Assembly (NCBI RefSeq): GCF_004327335.1
Contig: NZ_QJUO01000016.1
Location: 1 to 64,000, forward strand
Source: Stutzerimonas kirkiae
GTDB lineage: Bacteria > Pseudomonadota > Gammaproteobacteria > Pseudomonadales > Pseudomonadaceae
Length of the DNA: 64,000 nt
Reading direction: 5' to 3'
How positions within the stretch are numbered: position 1 is the first letter of the stretch; the number at the start of each line of letters is the position of its first letter. Positions 36,918-46,240 of the stretch are shown piece by piece. A program made the translations under genes and the position numbers. The notes below the pieces were generated by a model, which saw nothing but the letters and a program-made list of their open reading frames with translations, was not told the DNA's origin and did not search any database.

Positions 36918-39900
36918 GCGGTCGCTCCTTCGGCCTGCTCGATCTCGGCCAGTTGCCGGCTGCGCGCGCTCTGCACGCGGTGGTCGCGCGCCAGCCAGGT
37001 GTAGATGGTCGGCAGCACGAACAGGGTGAACAGCGTGCCCACCAACATGCCGCAGACGATCACCGCGCCCAGGCCGAAGCGGCTGTTGGCGCCGGCGCCG
37101 CTGGCGAACAGCAGCGGCAGCACGCCGAAGGCCATCGCGCCGGTGGTCATCAGCACCGGGCGCAGGCGGATCTGCGCGGCGCGGATGATCGCGGCGCCGC
37201 GGTCCAGCCGCTCGCGCACCTGCAGTTCGTTGGCGAACTCGACCATCAAGATGCCGTGCTTGCTGATCAGCCCGATCAGCGTCACCAGCCCGATCTGGGT
37301 GTAGATGTTCAGCGTGGCCCAGCCCAGCGCCAGCGGCAGCAGCGCGCCGCAGATCGACAGCGGCACGGTGATCAGGATGATCAGCGGATCGACCAGGCTC
37401 TCGTACTGCGCGGCCAGTACCAGGTAGATCACCACCAGCGCGGCGAGGAAAGCGAACACCAGCGCATTGCCTTCCTGCACGTACTGGCGCGACTCGGACT
37501 GCCAGTCGTGGCTGAAACCCGGCGGCAGCCGGGCTACCGCCTGTTCCAGGAAGGCCACGGCTTGGCCCAGCGACACGCCCGGCGCAGGGATGGCCTGCAG
37601 GGTGGCCGCGTTCTGCTGGTCGAACTGGTTCAGGCGATTGGGCTCGACCTGCATCTCCAGCCGCACCACGGTGGACAGCGGCACCAGTGCGCCATCGCCC
37701 GTGCGCAGGTACTGCCGGGCCAGGGCCTCGGGCGTGAGCCGCTGCTCGCCCACACTTTGCGGAATTACGTCGTAGGAGCGGCCGAACAGCGCGAAGCGGT
37801 TGACGTAGTTCTCGCCGACCAGCACACCCAGCGAATCGCCGATGTCCTGCAGGCCGATGCCGAGGCTGGCAGCCTTGGCACGGTCGATGCGCACCTGCAC
37901 GACCGGGCTGTCGTACTCCAGGTCGCTGTCGACCACGACGAACAGGCCGCTTTCGCGGGCGTCCTGCTTCAGCCCTTCCATCGCCTCGTACAGCACCGGG
38001 TAGTCCTGCGCGCTGCGCAGCACCAGTTGCACCGGCAGGCCGCCGCTGCCGCCCGGCAGTGGCGCGACCTGGAACGCGAAGATGCTGCTGCCGGCGATGT
38101 CGCCGACCGCGCCCTGCAGTTCAGCGACGATCTCCGGTTCCTTGCGCGTGCGCTCGCCCCAATCGGACAGGTTGATGCCGCCGAAGCTGGCCGCCGGCCC
38201 GTTGGTGCCGTTGATGATCCAGGTGCCGATGCCCTCGGGAATGCCGGACATGACCTGGTGCAGTTCGTCGGCGAAGCGCTCGGCGTAGTCCAGGCTGGCG
38301 TGCTGGGGCGACTTGACCGCCGCCAGCACCGCGGCCTGGTCCTCGGCCGGCGCCAGTTCGCGCTGCGGCAACTGGTACAGGACGGGCAGGCTCAGGCAGA
38401 CCAGCAGCGCCAGGCCGCCACTGAGCCAGCGATGCCGCAGCGAGAATCCAAGCACCCGCCCGTAGCGCTCGGCCAGCCCGCCGAACACACGCTCGGCCAG
38501 CCGCACCATGCGGCCCTGCTCACCGGACTTGAGCAGCAGCGAACTCATCACCGGCGACAGCGTTAGCGCCACCACGCCGGAGACGATCACCGCTCCGGCC
38601 AAGGTCAGCGCGAACTCGCGGAACAGCGCGCCGGTCAGTCCGCCCATCAGACCGATCGGCGCATAGACGGCGGCCAGGGTCAGCGTCATCGCGATCACTG
38701 GCCCGGCGATCTCGCGTGCGCCGACCAGCGCTGCGGCCACCGGCGATTTACCTTCCTCGATGTGGCGGTGCACGTTTTCGACCACCACGATGGCATCGTC
38801 CACCACCAGGCCGATGGCCAGCACCATCGCCAGCAAGGTCAGCAGGTTGATGCTGAAGCCGAACGCCAGCATCAGTGCAGCGGCACCGAGCATCGACAGC
38901 GGGATCGCCACCACCGGAATCACCACGCTGCGCAGCGAGCCCAGGCACAGCCAGATCACCAGCACCACGATCAGCACGGCTTCCAGCAGTGTCTTGACCA
39001 CTTCCTTGATCGAGGCGTCGATGAAGCGGGCGCGCTCGTAGACCAGGTCCACCGTCACGCCCGGCGGCAGGGTCTGTTCGATCTCGGGCAGCAGTGAACG
39101 GATGCCCTCGACGATCACCAGCGGGTTGCCCGCGGGCGTGGGATACAGCGACAGGTAGACCGCCGGCTCGCCATCCATCCGGCCGCTGGTCTGGGTGGAG
39201 GCCGCACCCAGTTCGACGGTGCCCACGTCGCGCAGCCGCACCAGGCCGTTGCCGTCGTTGCGGATCACCAGGTCGGCGAATTCCTCGACGCTGGTCAGGT
39301 CGGAATCGACCCGCACGTTGGCGATCACGTATTGCCCGCGCACCTGGCCTGGCGCGGCCTGGTAGTTGTTGCGGCGGATCGCGGCGGCCACGTCGGAGGC
39401 GGTCAGACCGCGCCCGGCCAGGCGCTCGGCATCCAGCCACAGCCGCATCGCCAGACGCTGGCCGCCCTCGACCTGCACCTTGGCGACGCCGTCGATGCCG
39501 GAAAGGCGCGGCTCGACCACGCGCGAGAGGTAGTCGGTCAGTTCCGGGATCGACAGGCTGCCGGCCGAGAAGCCCACATAGGCCACCGCTGTCGAATCGC
39601 CCGCCGACAGCTCGATGACCGGGTCGAAGGCCTGTTCGGGCAGGCGGTAGCGCACCTGGTTGACCTTGGCCATGGTCTCGGTCAGCGCCTGGGTCGCATC
39701 GCGGTTCAGCTCCATGCGCAGCGTGACCAGGCTGCGGCCCTGCTGCGACGACGAGGAGAGGTAGTCGATGCCCTCGACCGAGGACACCGCCTGTGCGATC
39801 GGCTGGGTCACGAAGCCCTGCATCAATTCGGCCGAGGCGCCGGGATACTCGGTGGCGACCGTGATCGTCGAGGTTTCCAGCGTCGGGTACTGGCGCACCG

Positions 39901-39997
39901 GCAGCTTGCCCAACGCGAACAGGCCCAGCAGCACGATCAGGCTGCTGACCACCAGCGCCAGCACCGGCCGGCGCACGAACACGTCGGTGAATGTCAT
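36914..39997 (-). CDS. mexI: RND efflux transporter MexI
   Basis: This 1027-residue inner-membrane RND pump has 12 transmembrane helices and two large periplasmic loops. The proton-relay Asp pair is in GLVVDDAIVVVENVHRHIEEG. By memory the protein follows P. aeruginosa MexI closely, including MTFTDVFVRRPVLALVVSSL and STWIINGTNGPAASFGGINL. MexGHI-OpmD exports phenazine intermediates and related redox-active compounds. Overlaps of 4 bp with mexH and opmD indicate a single transcript. Confidence 0.9.
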   Translation of the reverse strand: MTFTDVFVRRPVLALVVSSLIVLLGLFALGKLPVRQYPTLETSTITVATEYPGASAELMQGFVTQPIAQAVSSVEGIDYLSSSSQQGRSLVTLRMELNRDATQALTETMAKVNQVRYRLPEQAFDPVIELSAGDSTAVAYVGFSAGSLSIPELTDYLSRVVEPRLSGIDGVAKVQVEGGQRLAMRLWLDAERLAGRGLTASDVAAAIRRNNYQAAPGQVRGQYVIANVRVDSDLTSVEEFADLVIRNDGNGLVRLRDVGTVELGAASTQTSGRMDGEPAVYLSLYPTPAGNPLVIVEGIRSLLPEIEQTLPPGVTVDLVYERARFIDASIKEVVKTLLEAVLIVVLVIWLCLGSLRSVVIPVVAIPLSMLGAAALMLAFGFSINLLTLLAMVLAIGLVVDDAIVVVENVHRHIEEGKSPVAAALVGAREIAGPVIAMTLTLAAVYAPIGLMGGLTGALFREFALTLAGAVIVSGVVALTLSPVMSSLLLKSGEQGRMVRLAERVFGGLAERYGRVLGFSLRHRWLSGGLALLVCLSLPVLYQLPQRELAPAEDQAAVLAAVKSPQHASLDYAERFADELHQVMSGIPEGIGTWIINGTNGPAASFGGINLSDWGERTRKEPEIVAELQGAVGDIAGSSIFAFQVAPLPGGSGGLPVQLVLRSAQDYPVLYEAMEGLKQDARESGLFVVVDSDLEYDSPVVQVRIDRAKAASLGIGLQDIGDSLGVLVGENYVNRFALFGRSYDVIPQSVGEQRLTPEALARQYLRTGDGALVPLSTVVRLEMQVEPNRLNQFDQQNAATLQAIPAPGVSLGQAVAFLEQAVARLPPGFSHDWQSESRQYVQEGNALVFAFLAALVVIYLVLAAQYESLVDPLIILITVPLSICGALLPLALGWATLNIYTQIGLVTLIGLISKHGILMVEFANELQVRERLDRGAAIIRAAQIRLRPVLMTTGAMAFGVLPLLFASGAGANSRFGLGAVIVCGMLVGTLFTLFVLPTIYTWLARDHRVQSARSRQLAEIEQAEGATA

Positions 39998-41103
39998 GAC
40001 GCCTGCTCCTGCGCCGCTGCGGGAGCGGGCGTCTCAGTGCCATCGCCACGCAGCGCATCGTGCGCCACCGGTTCGACCGGCATGCCATCGCTGAGCTTGA
40101 GCTGGCCGGATACCACCACTTGGTCGCCATCTTCCAGACCCTCGGCGATCTCCACCCGACCGCCCCAGCGCTCGCCCGTCTTCACCGCCACCCGGCGTAC
40201 GCTCAGGCCCTGGTGCTCGTTGGGCACGGCCACGAACACCGTCTGCCCGTAGGCGGTGTAGGTCACTGCGGTTTCCGGCACCGCCAGCACCGGCGTCGGC
40301 TGCTGGCGCAGCACCCGCACGTTGGCGAACATGCCGGCCTGCAGCACGCCATCGTCATTTGGCACGCTGGCCTGCACCTGCACCGTGCGCGACTTGCCGA
40401 CCAGTGGGTCGATCGCCGCGACCTGTGCGGCGAAGCGGCGCTGCGGCCAGGCATCGACCCGGACCTCGACCGGCTGGCCCGGCTGCAACTGCGGGATCGC
40501 CTGCTCGTCCAGCGCGAAATTGACGTTGAGCGTGCCGGCATCGACCAGGCTGGCGATCGCATCGCCGGCGCTGAGGTACTGCCCCTCGTGCACGCGGCGG
40601 ATGCCGATCACGCCCGCGAATGGCGCGCGGATCGCCTTCTGCGCGATCACCGCCTCGATCTGACGCAACTGGCCCAGCGCCATGTCGTGCGCGGCCTGGG
40701 CATTGTCGAGCTGCTCCTGCGTGGCCACCTGGTCGGCCTTCAACTGGCGGGTACGCGCCAGCACGCGCTCGGCATTGCGCAGCTGCGCACGCAACCGCAG
40801 GCGTTCTGCCTGCTCGGGCGCATCGTTGATCTGCACCAGCAGGTCACCCTGCTTGACCGCCTGCCCGGACGCGAAGGCGATGCGGGTGATACGCCCGGCG
40901 GTTTCCGAGGCCAGCTCGACTTGCCTGGCCGCTTCCAGTTCACCGACACCATGGAAGGCGCGCGGCGCCTCGGCACGCTCGGCCGTGGCCAGCGCCACCT
41001 TGGTGGCCGGCCAGCCGCCGCCTTCGTCCGCGCCCGAGCTGCAGGCGGCCAGCCACACGGCGCAGGCCAGCACCAGACTGCGTGAAACGATGCGCGCGCT
41101 CAT
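39994..41103 (-). CDS. mexH: RND periplasmic adaptor MexH
   Basis: This 369-residue membrane fusion protein has a lipoprotein signal (WLAACSSG), a lipoyl domain (SETAGRITRIAFASGQAVKQGDLLVQIND), a coiled-coil hairpin (about residues 90-150) and a beta-barrel (RAPFAGVIGIRRVHEGQYLSAGDAIASLVD). It bridges MexI and OpmD. It starts 4 bp inside the mexG stop and ends 4 bp inside mexI. Confidence 0.88.
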   Translation of the reverse strand: MSARIVSRSLVLACAVWLAACSSGADEGGGWPATKVALATAERAEAPRAFHGVGELEAARQVELASETAGRITRIAFASGQAVKQGDLLVQINDAPEQAERLRLRAQLRNAERVLARTRQLKADQVATQEQLDNAQAAHDMALGQLRQIEAVIAQKAIRAPFAGVIGIRRVHEGQYLSAGDAIASLVDAGTLNVNFALDEQAIPQLQPGQPVEVRVDAWPQRRFAAQVAAIDPLVGKSRTVQVQASVPNDDGVLQAGMFANVRVLRQQPTPVLAVPETAVTYTAYGQTVFVAVPNEHQGLSVRRVAVKTGERWGGRVEIAEGLEDGDQVVVSGQLKLSDGMPVEPVAHDALRGDGTETPAPAAAQEQAS

Positions 41104-41519
41104 GTCCGCCCCTCCAGCCGACGACGCAGGCGGCTGGCAATCGCCGCCGCGATCAGCCCGCCGACCACAGTGGTGTGTTCCAGCGCCCAGAACATCGCCT
41201 CCTTAGCCTGCGGCTCCGGCAACGCCCAGAACCGATGCACGACGACAATGGTCAGCAGCAGGAACAACGCCAACGCACCGGCACCCAGCCACAGCGCGCG
41301 ATCGAGCAACAGCAGCACCGAACCACCAAGCAGCACCACGATGGTGGCGATGTTGAACAGCCAGTCCGGCTCCAGCCCGGCCGCGCGCATCTCGGCCAGC
41401 CCGCCCTGGAAGTCGATCAGCTTGGCCAGCCCAGAGGAAAGAAACACCACCGCCAGCAGGATGCGGGCGGTGATCCACAGCCAGCGGCTGTCGAGGGCGT
41501 TGTCGATACAAGGGCGCAT
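41100..41519 (-). CDS. mexG: DoxX-family membrane protein MexG
   Basis: This 139-residue protein has four hydrophobic helices and the DoxX pattern (RILLAVVFLSSGLAKLIDFQGGLAEMRAAGL). In P. aeruginosa MexG is the first gene of mexGHI-opmD and is reported to bind pyocyanin. The order here is identical. The ATG at 41519 is preferred because the longer upstream frame adds an unlikely Arg/Cys-rich leader. Transcription should start about 94 nt upstream at the SoxR-type promoter. Confidence 0.82.
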   Translation of the reverse strand: MRPCIDNALDSRWLWITARILLAVVFLSSGLAKLIDFQGGLAEMRAAGLEPDWLFNIATIVVLLGGSVLLLLDRALWLGAGALALFLLLTIVVVHRFWALPEPQAKEAMFWALEHTTVVGGLIAAAIASRLRRRLEGRT

Positions 41520-41619
41520 ATGCGTCCACTCCTGATGAGGCAGCCGCGTGCACAAGGCACCACGACCGCGGGGGTTGCAGGGCGATCGGCAACCGCAGTT
41601 GCCAAACAAGACGCCAGGG

Positions 41620-41650
41620 ACTATAAAACCTCAAGTTAAGTTGAGGTCAA
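41620..41650 (-). promoter_or_regulatory. SoxR-controlled mexG promoter with 19-bp spacer and sox box
   Basis: On the minus strand the -35 element TTGACC (41645-41650) and the -10 element TATAGT (41620-41625) are separated by 19 bp, the long spacing typical of MerR-family activation. The spacer carries the palindrome CCTCAAGTTAAGTTGAGG (41629-41646), nearly the E. coli soxS SoxR box. On the plus strand TTGCCA (41599-41604) and TATAAA (41622-41627), 17 bp apart, form a likely soxR promoter overlapped by the same site. SoxR could thus activate mexG and autoregulate. The GAGG of the box can also serve as the soxR ribosome binding site. Confidence 0.93.
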
Positions 41651-41653
41651 GCA

Positions 41654-42115
41654 ATGAATGCGAAGAAACCGATTGATTTCTCGCGCCTGCTGACGGTGGG
41701 GGAAGTGGCCCACCGCGCGGGCGTGCCGGTCTCCACCATCCACTTCTACGAATCGAAGGGATTGATCGCCAGTACCCGCAACGCTGGCAACCAGCGCCGC
41801 TTTGCCTCGGTGGTGCTGCGCTCCATCGCCATCATCAAGGTCGCCCAGCGCACCGGCATCCCGCTGGAAGAGATCAAGGAAGCGCTGGGCCGTTATCCGC
41901 CGGGCAGCAAGCTCAGCGCCGTGCAATGGCGCGAGCTTTCCTCGCGCTGGCGCGAAAGCCTCGATGAACGGATCAGGAAACTCACGCGGCTGCGCGACGA
42001 ACTGGACAGTTGCATCGGCTGCGGCTGCCTTTCACTGGAGGAGTGCCCGCTGCGCAACCCGCTGGACGTGCTGGGCGAAGAGGGTCCCGGGCCGCGGATT
42101 CTGGAGCGGCCTTAA
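41654..42115 (+). CDS. soxR: Redox-sensing regulator SoxR
   Basis: This 153-residue MerR-family protein has an N-terminal HTH ([26 protein letters not shown]), a dimerisation helix and the [2Fe-2S] cluster motif CxxCxCxxxxxC at C120, C123, C125 and C131, followed by PLRNPLD. All four cluster cysteines are present, so it should sense redox-cycling compounds such as phenazines. It is divergent from mexGHI-opmD over a shared sox box. The start codon is only 8 bp beyond the box. Confidence 0.95.
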   Translation: MNAKKPIDFSRLLTVGEVAHRAGVPVSTIHFYESKGLIASTRNAGNQRRFASVVLRSIAIIKVAQRTGIPLEEIKEALGRYPPGSKLSAVQWRELSSRWRESLDERIRKLTRLRDELDSCIGCGCLSLEECPLRNPLDVLGEEGPGPRILERP

Positions 42116-42246
42116 TAGCGGCCGTACACGGATTAGCGAGAAATGCCTTGTTGTCTTCCGATCTCCCATGACACCCCGCCGCCGCGTACCGTCGCGGCAA
42201 GTTGCTGGCCCAGCCGCTGTTCGATCACCGGACGCCACGGCAGTAA

Positions 42247-42356
42247 GTATCCCCCGGCAAAGCCGGGGGCTTTAATTATGTGAGCCGCTCAAAGCGGCTG
42301 GCGGGTGCGCTGCGCGCGTCCCTTGTCTTGGCCACCTGAAGGTGGCAATTACCTCA
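42247..42356. repeat. IS200-type right-end hairpins
   Basis: CCCCCGGCAAAGCCGGGGG (42250-42268) followed by CTTTAAT, then GCCGCTCAAAGCGGC and GCCACCTGAAGGTGGC, form three consecutive hairpins directly after the transposase remnant. A 'tatcccccggc..gccgggggctt' hairpin is typical of IS200/IS605 right ends. The space between soxR and this point holds no gene that I recognise. Confidence 0.55.
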
Positions 42357-42642
42357 GCAATTGCAACTGATCCAGACGCCTATCCTCCGCTTCTTGGTTC
42401 TGGATATAGGCCCGAATCACAGCCTCGTCACGACCAACCGTCGAGACGAAATACCCCCGAGCCCAAAAGCTCTGCCCAACAAAATTCCTTTTACGCTCTC
42501 CATAGACTCGGGCCAGATGAATCGCGCTTTTGCCCTTGATGTACCCCACAACCTGCGACACTGCATATTTCGGCAGGATCTCGACCATCAGCCGCACGCG
42601 GTCCGTGTAGCGCCGGTCCCAGTGGTCAAGCCAGGTGCTCAT
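42349..42642 (-). pseudogene. IS200/IS605-type TnpA remnant
   Basis: The segment ILPKYAVSQVVGYIKGKSAI, then HLARVYGERKRNFVGQ and FWARGYFVSTVGRDEAVIRAYIQNQE, is the C-terminal half of IS200-type Y1 transposases, including the helix with the catalytic Tyr (RAYIQNQE). The N-terminal half is missing. The place of the HUH (His-hydrophobic-His) motif reads Arg-Val-Arg. It is therefore inactive. The open frame now begins MSTWLDHWDRR at 42642, overlapping the end of the orphan AbiEi gene, where an abiEii start would be expected. Confidence 0.85.
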
Positions 42643-43447
42643 CGAGGTCTCCCGGCAAGGTGATCTGGTAGGTCGGATGAAGGCGTCCGCCGGGCACCAA
42701 CGCGCGCTTGCCACGGCCCAGATCAACGCCCTCCAGGGGCACGTGCGACAGCCACGCATGCCGATGGCGCTCGGCCAGGGCCAGGAACAGCCGCTTGGCC
42801 TTGATGCTGCGGCAACGCCGCAGCAGCAGGCCGACACGCTGCGGCCGCAGGGTGGTCATGGCCTGTATCAGCGCGTCGGCCTCGTAGACCCCCGCCGCAT
42901 CCGATACGTCATCGCACAGTTCCAGCATGGCCCGCTCAGGCGTCGAGCACACCAGGGCATCGACACCAGGCGCAACGGAATGCCAAGCCAAGCCCGCCTC
43001 GGATAGCGCCTTCTCGGAGACTTCCGCAGTGAAGGACACAGCCGGCAGATCGAACGGCCCCTTGCCCTGGTACTCGAAGCGCTGCTCCATGGACAGCTTG
43101 CCGACCCAGCCCGGCGGCGGCACCGGCCCGTAAAGCGTGATCGTCCCGGCATCGCCCAGACGCAAGTAGTGCTCGTGCCCTTGCAAGGCCAGCGCGAAGC
43201 GTCCCCCGACATGCAGTGGCATGCCCTCCCCGACCTGCAGGCTGCGGACCACGCCCTCCCATTGCAGCCGCCCGCCCCTGCGCATGTAGACGCCACGCGC
43301 CGGCGACACCAGCCAGCCGCTGCCCACATAGCGCGCGACCAGGCTGTTGGAGTAGTCATGCGCGCGCAGCCAGCGGCTGGACACCAGGCGCGTATCGCCC
43401 AGTTCAGCCAGCAAGCGGTTCAATTTTCCTGAATTTTGAGCATCCAT
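42626..43447 (-). CDS. Orphan AbiEi-like antitoxin
   Basis: This 273-residue protein has an N-terminal winged-helix (LNRLLAELGDTRLVSSRWLRAHDYSNSLVARYVGSGWLVSPARGVYMR) and the AbiEi C-terminal region (STPERAMLELCDDVSDAAGVYEADALIQAM). These are the marks of antitoxins of the AbiE type IV toxin-antitoxin systems. An AbiEii nucleotidyltransferase gene should follow, but an IS200 remnant occupies that place. It either remains as an orphan antitoxin or regulator, or is decaying. The start at 43447 gives MDAQNSGKLNRLL. It is distinct in sequence from the complete pair at 46,699-48,353. Confidence 0.8.
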   Translation of the reverse strand: MDAQNSGKLNRLLAELGDTRLVSSRWLRAHDYSNSLVARYVGSGWLVSPARGVYMRRGGRLQWEGVVRSLQVGEGMPLHVGGRFALALQGHEHYLRLGDAGTITLYGPVPPPGWVGKLSMEQRFEYQGKGPFDLPAVSFTAEVSEKALSEAGLAWHSVAPGVDALVCSTPERAMLELCDDVSDAAGVYEADALIQAMTTLRPQRVGLLLRRCRSIKAKRLFLALAERHRHAWLSHVPLEGVDLGRGKRALVPGGRLHPTYQITLPGDLDEHLA

Positions 43448-43589
43448 AGTGCTCAAAATATCATATTTATAAACCGCCACCAAGGATGACGAGTTTGACA
43501 AAGTTAGGAAAATATCACCCTTAGTGATCTTTTATGGATAAATTCAAACCTTCGGCTGCGCACCAAAAGCGATTTCCGTTCCGGCGCTT

Positions 43590-44717
43590 TCAGGCGTAAG
43601 GCTGGAAGTGGTTGTTGTCCCGGCTGATCAGTTGCATCAGCTTGGGATGGATGAAGAGCTTTTCCTTGCCGAACGGCATTTCGCGCAGCACCCCCACGCC
43701 CGCCAAGTCGTGCAGATAGCGCGATGCGGCTTGGCGTTGGGCAATACCTTTGTCCACCAGGTTTCCGATACGGCAGTAGGGCTGCTCGAAGATGACATCC
43801 ACCAATTCGCGGGTGTATATCTTGGGCAGGCGTGTGCGCACGTACTCGGTGGTGTGTTCGGCCAGCCCGCGAATGGCCGCGATCTTCCCCGTGGTCCATT
43901 TGGATGTGTCGGCTACGGCCTGCAGCATGAAAAGCAGCCAGGGTTCCCAGGCGCCATCTCGCGTGACGCTGAGCAGCAGACGGTAGTAGTCGGCCTTGTT
44001 GGCGATCACATGGCGACTGAGGTACAGAATCGGCAGGTTCAACAGCTCTTCCTGGATGAGGTAGAGGATGTTGAGCACGCGACCGGTGCGGCCGTTGCCG
44101 TCGGTGAATGGGTGGATGGCCTCGAACTGATAGTGGCCTACGGCCATGCGGATCAACGGGTCCAGGTCAGTCTGGTTGTGCAGAAAGCGCTCCCAGTTGG
44201 CCAGCATGTCACGCAAGCGGGCCTCGCCTTCGGGCGGCGTGTAGACCACCTCGCCCGTGCGGTCGTTGGCGAGCTGAGTGCCCGGGGTGCGGCGGATGTC
44301 CATGTCCACCCCCTTGAGGGTGCGACAGACATCCACGGCGGTGGCGGTACACAACGGCCGCGTCTTGAGCGACTGAAATCCTTGGTGCAGCGCGGTGCGG
44401 TAACGCAGCGCCTCTTTGGTGGCAGGATCGGCGTTGTCGTGGCCCTGCGCATACTGGAACAGTCGGTCGGTTGTGGTGACGATGTTCTCGATTTCCGAGC
44501 TGTCTTTGGCCTCCAGCAACGGAATGGTGTTGATCAGCATCGCCTGGTTGGGAATCAACTCGGCCGCCTGCTTGAGTTCGGCCAACGCGGCACGGGCCTC
44601 GATGCAGGCCTTGAGCACGGGCCGGGTCTCCAACTCCTGTGCCGGTGGCAGCGCTGGCAGCGCTGGCAGCTGGTTGTGGGGCTGCTCTGGATGCCAGGCA
44701 AGTTCAATATCGTTCAT
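43590..44717 (-). CDS. Fic-domain AMP-transferase with intact inhibitory motif
   Basis: This 375-residue protein has the canonical Fic motif [12 protein letters not shown] (His202) and an N-terminal inhibitory helix SSEIEN (residues 73-78), the S/TxxxE(G/N) pattern of class II Fic proteins. A C-terminal winged-helix ([27 protein letters not shown]) suggests DNA or target binding, as in Shewanella SoFic-like proteins. Such enzymes AMPylate or deAMPylate proteins. Autoinhibition makes it self-contained, and no separate antitoxin gene adjoins it. Confidence 0.92.
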   Translation of the reverse strand: MNDIELAWHPEQPHNQLPALPALPPAQELETRPVLKACIEARAALAELKQAAELIPNQAMLINTIPLLEAKDSSEIENIVTTTDRLFQYAQGHDNADPATKEALRYRTALHQGFQSLKTRPLCTATAVDVCRTLKGVDMDIRRTPGTQLANDRTGEVVYTPPEGEARLRDMLANWERFLHNQTDLDPLIRMAVGHYQFEAIHPFTDGNGRTGRVLNILYLIQEELLNLPILYLSRHVIANKADYYRLLLSVTRDGAWEPWLLFMLQAVADTSKWTTGKIAAIRGLAEHTTEYVRTRLPKIYTRELVDVIFEQPYCRIGNLVDKGIAQRQAASRYLHDLAGVGVLREMPFGKEKLFIHPKLMQLISRDNNHFQPYA

Positions 44718-44822
44718 GATGCAAAAATACCATTTTAACGACGCGTCATCAGCTTACGTCGCTGCCAGCGACGCGCCAACGGCTCATGTTCTTATTTCAA
44801 TGAAATAGCGACACGTATGCAA

Positions 44823-44847
44823 CTCATGTCGTTCTTGACGACATGAG
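44823..44847. promoter_or_regulatory. 10-bp inverted repeat between fic and integrase
   Basis: CTCATGTCGT (44823-44832) is perfectly repeated inverted as ACGACATGAG (44838-44847) over a 5-base loop. There is no T run on either side, so an operator for fic (start at 44717) or the integrase is as likely as a terminator. CGACGTAAG/ACGTCG-like half sites occur nearby, also towards the fic start. Confidence 0.4.
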
Positions 44848-44979
44848 CGCCTAAGCATGTCGCCAAATCAAGTGTTCAAGAACATGATAAGCACTCCCGT
44901 AGAACCGTTTAAGCACGACAAGGATTCCGACTAGAGCCTTTTCGAACGAATCCTTTGGAACGACGGGCATGCATCTGTC

Positions 44980-46240
44980 TCAGACCGCAGGACTCAGGGC
45001 CGGAACTGTCACGTCCTCCGGCACCAGCTTCGGCACATGCGTGCGCCCATCGATCCACGCCGCCACCATGTCGGCCCACTCCTGGAGCATGTGCCGCCGC
45101 GGCCCGGCGTACTCGGCCTTGTTGTAGACCGAGCGCGAAGTCCGGCTGCCTTCTTCGTGCGCCAGACACTTCTCGATCCAGTCCCCGTTGAAGCCGACCT
45201 CGTTGAGCAGCGTAGACGCGGTACGCCGCAGCGTCATGCACCGTGAAAGGCTCCAGCGGCAACCCGGCTTCCTTCGCGCGTGAACCAATGAGCTGGGTCA
45301 CCCGGTTGAGCGTTGCATGCGACATGCACCGATCGGGGTCATAGCGCGACGGCAGCACGAACCGCGAGCCCGCCGCGCAGGTGTGCAAGGCCACGAAAAT
45401 GTCCATTGCCTGCCGCGACAGGTAGACCACGTGCGGCTTGCGCCCCTTCATCCGCGCCTTCGGGATCGTCCAGGTGGCGTTCTCGAAATCCACCTCGTTC
45501 CAGGTCGCCTCGACCAGTTCGCTCTTGCGCACCATCGTCAGCAAAATCAGGCGCAAGGCCAGCCGGATGGTCGGATAGGACGCGATTGTCTCCAATTGGT
45601 GGAAGGCCAGTCGGATCTCGGCTGGCGAGAGCGCCCGGTCCTTGGGAACGAAGGTCGCGATCGAAGCCGCCTTCACATCGTCGGCCGGGTTGGCGAGCCG
45701 CTCGCCATGCAGGATGGCGAAGGCATAGACCTGCTTCACGATGTCGCGGACGTGGATGGCCGTGGCCAGTGCGCCGCGCGCCTTCACTTTGTTGCACAAC
45801 GCCCGCAGGTCGTCGGGGGTGACTTCCCTCAGCTTGCGATTCTGGAAGATCGGCAGGATGTCGCAGTCGATGATGTGCTTGCGCATCGCCCGGGTGCTGT
45901 CGGCCATGCGGGCATCGGCCAGCCAGCGTTCCGTCATCTCGCCGAAGGTCTTGGCGGCCGTCAGCCGCCGCTTGGCCCGCTGCTTCTCCAGCGCCGGGGA
46001 AAGGCCCTGATCGACCGAGCGCTTGGCATCGAGCAGTCGCTCTCGCGCCATGGCCAGCGACATGCCGGCCGGCCCATACCGTCCGAGCGTCAGCGTCTCG
46101 CGGCGCCCGTTAAGACGGTAGTCGTAGCGGAAGGTGATGGTACTGACGGGCGATACCGCCACGTACATGCCATCGCGGTCAAAAACCTTATAAATCTGGG
46201 AATTAGGCTTGAGATTGCGCTGTGCAGTGTCGGTGAGCAT
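44980..46240 (-). pseudogene. int: P4-type tyrosine integrase, frameshifted
   Basis: The N-terminus has the DUF4102 arm-binding domain (LNGRRETLTLGRYGPAGMSLAMARE). A core-binding domain and a tyrosine-recombinase catalytic domain follow, with Arg in LTMVRKSELVEATW and His-x-x-Arg in FTVHD/LRRTASTLLNEVGF. After FTVHD an extra G (about position 45,232) shifts the frame. The correct continuation, LRRTASTLL to HEEGSRTSRSVYNKAEY with the nucleophile Tyr, is read in the other frame and ends at 44980. Without suppression or a sequencing error the enzyme is dead. The int start lies about 300 bp from a guaA-tail att core, as for guaA-specific integrases. Confidence 0.88.

Noticed and set aside
36761-38566. 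A 601-residue plus-strand frame across mexI
   Set aside because: His/Gln-rich shadow of the RND gene.
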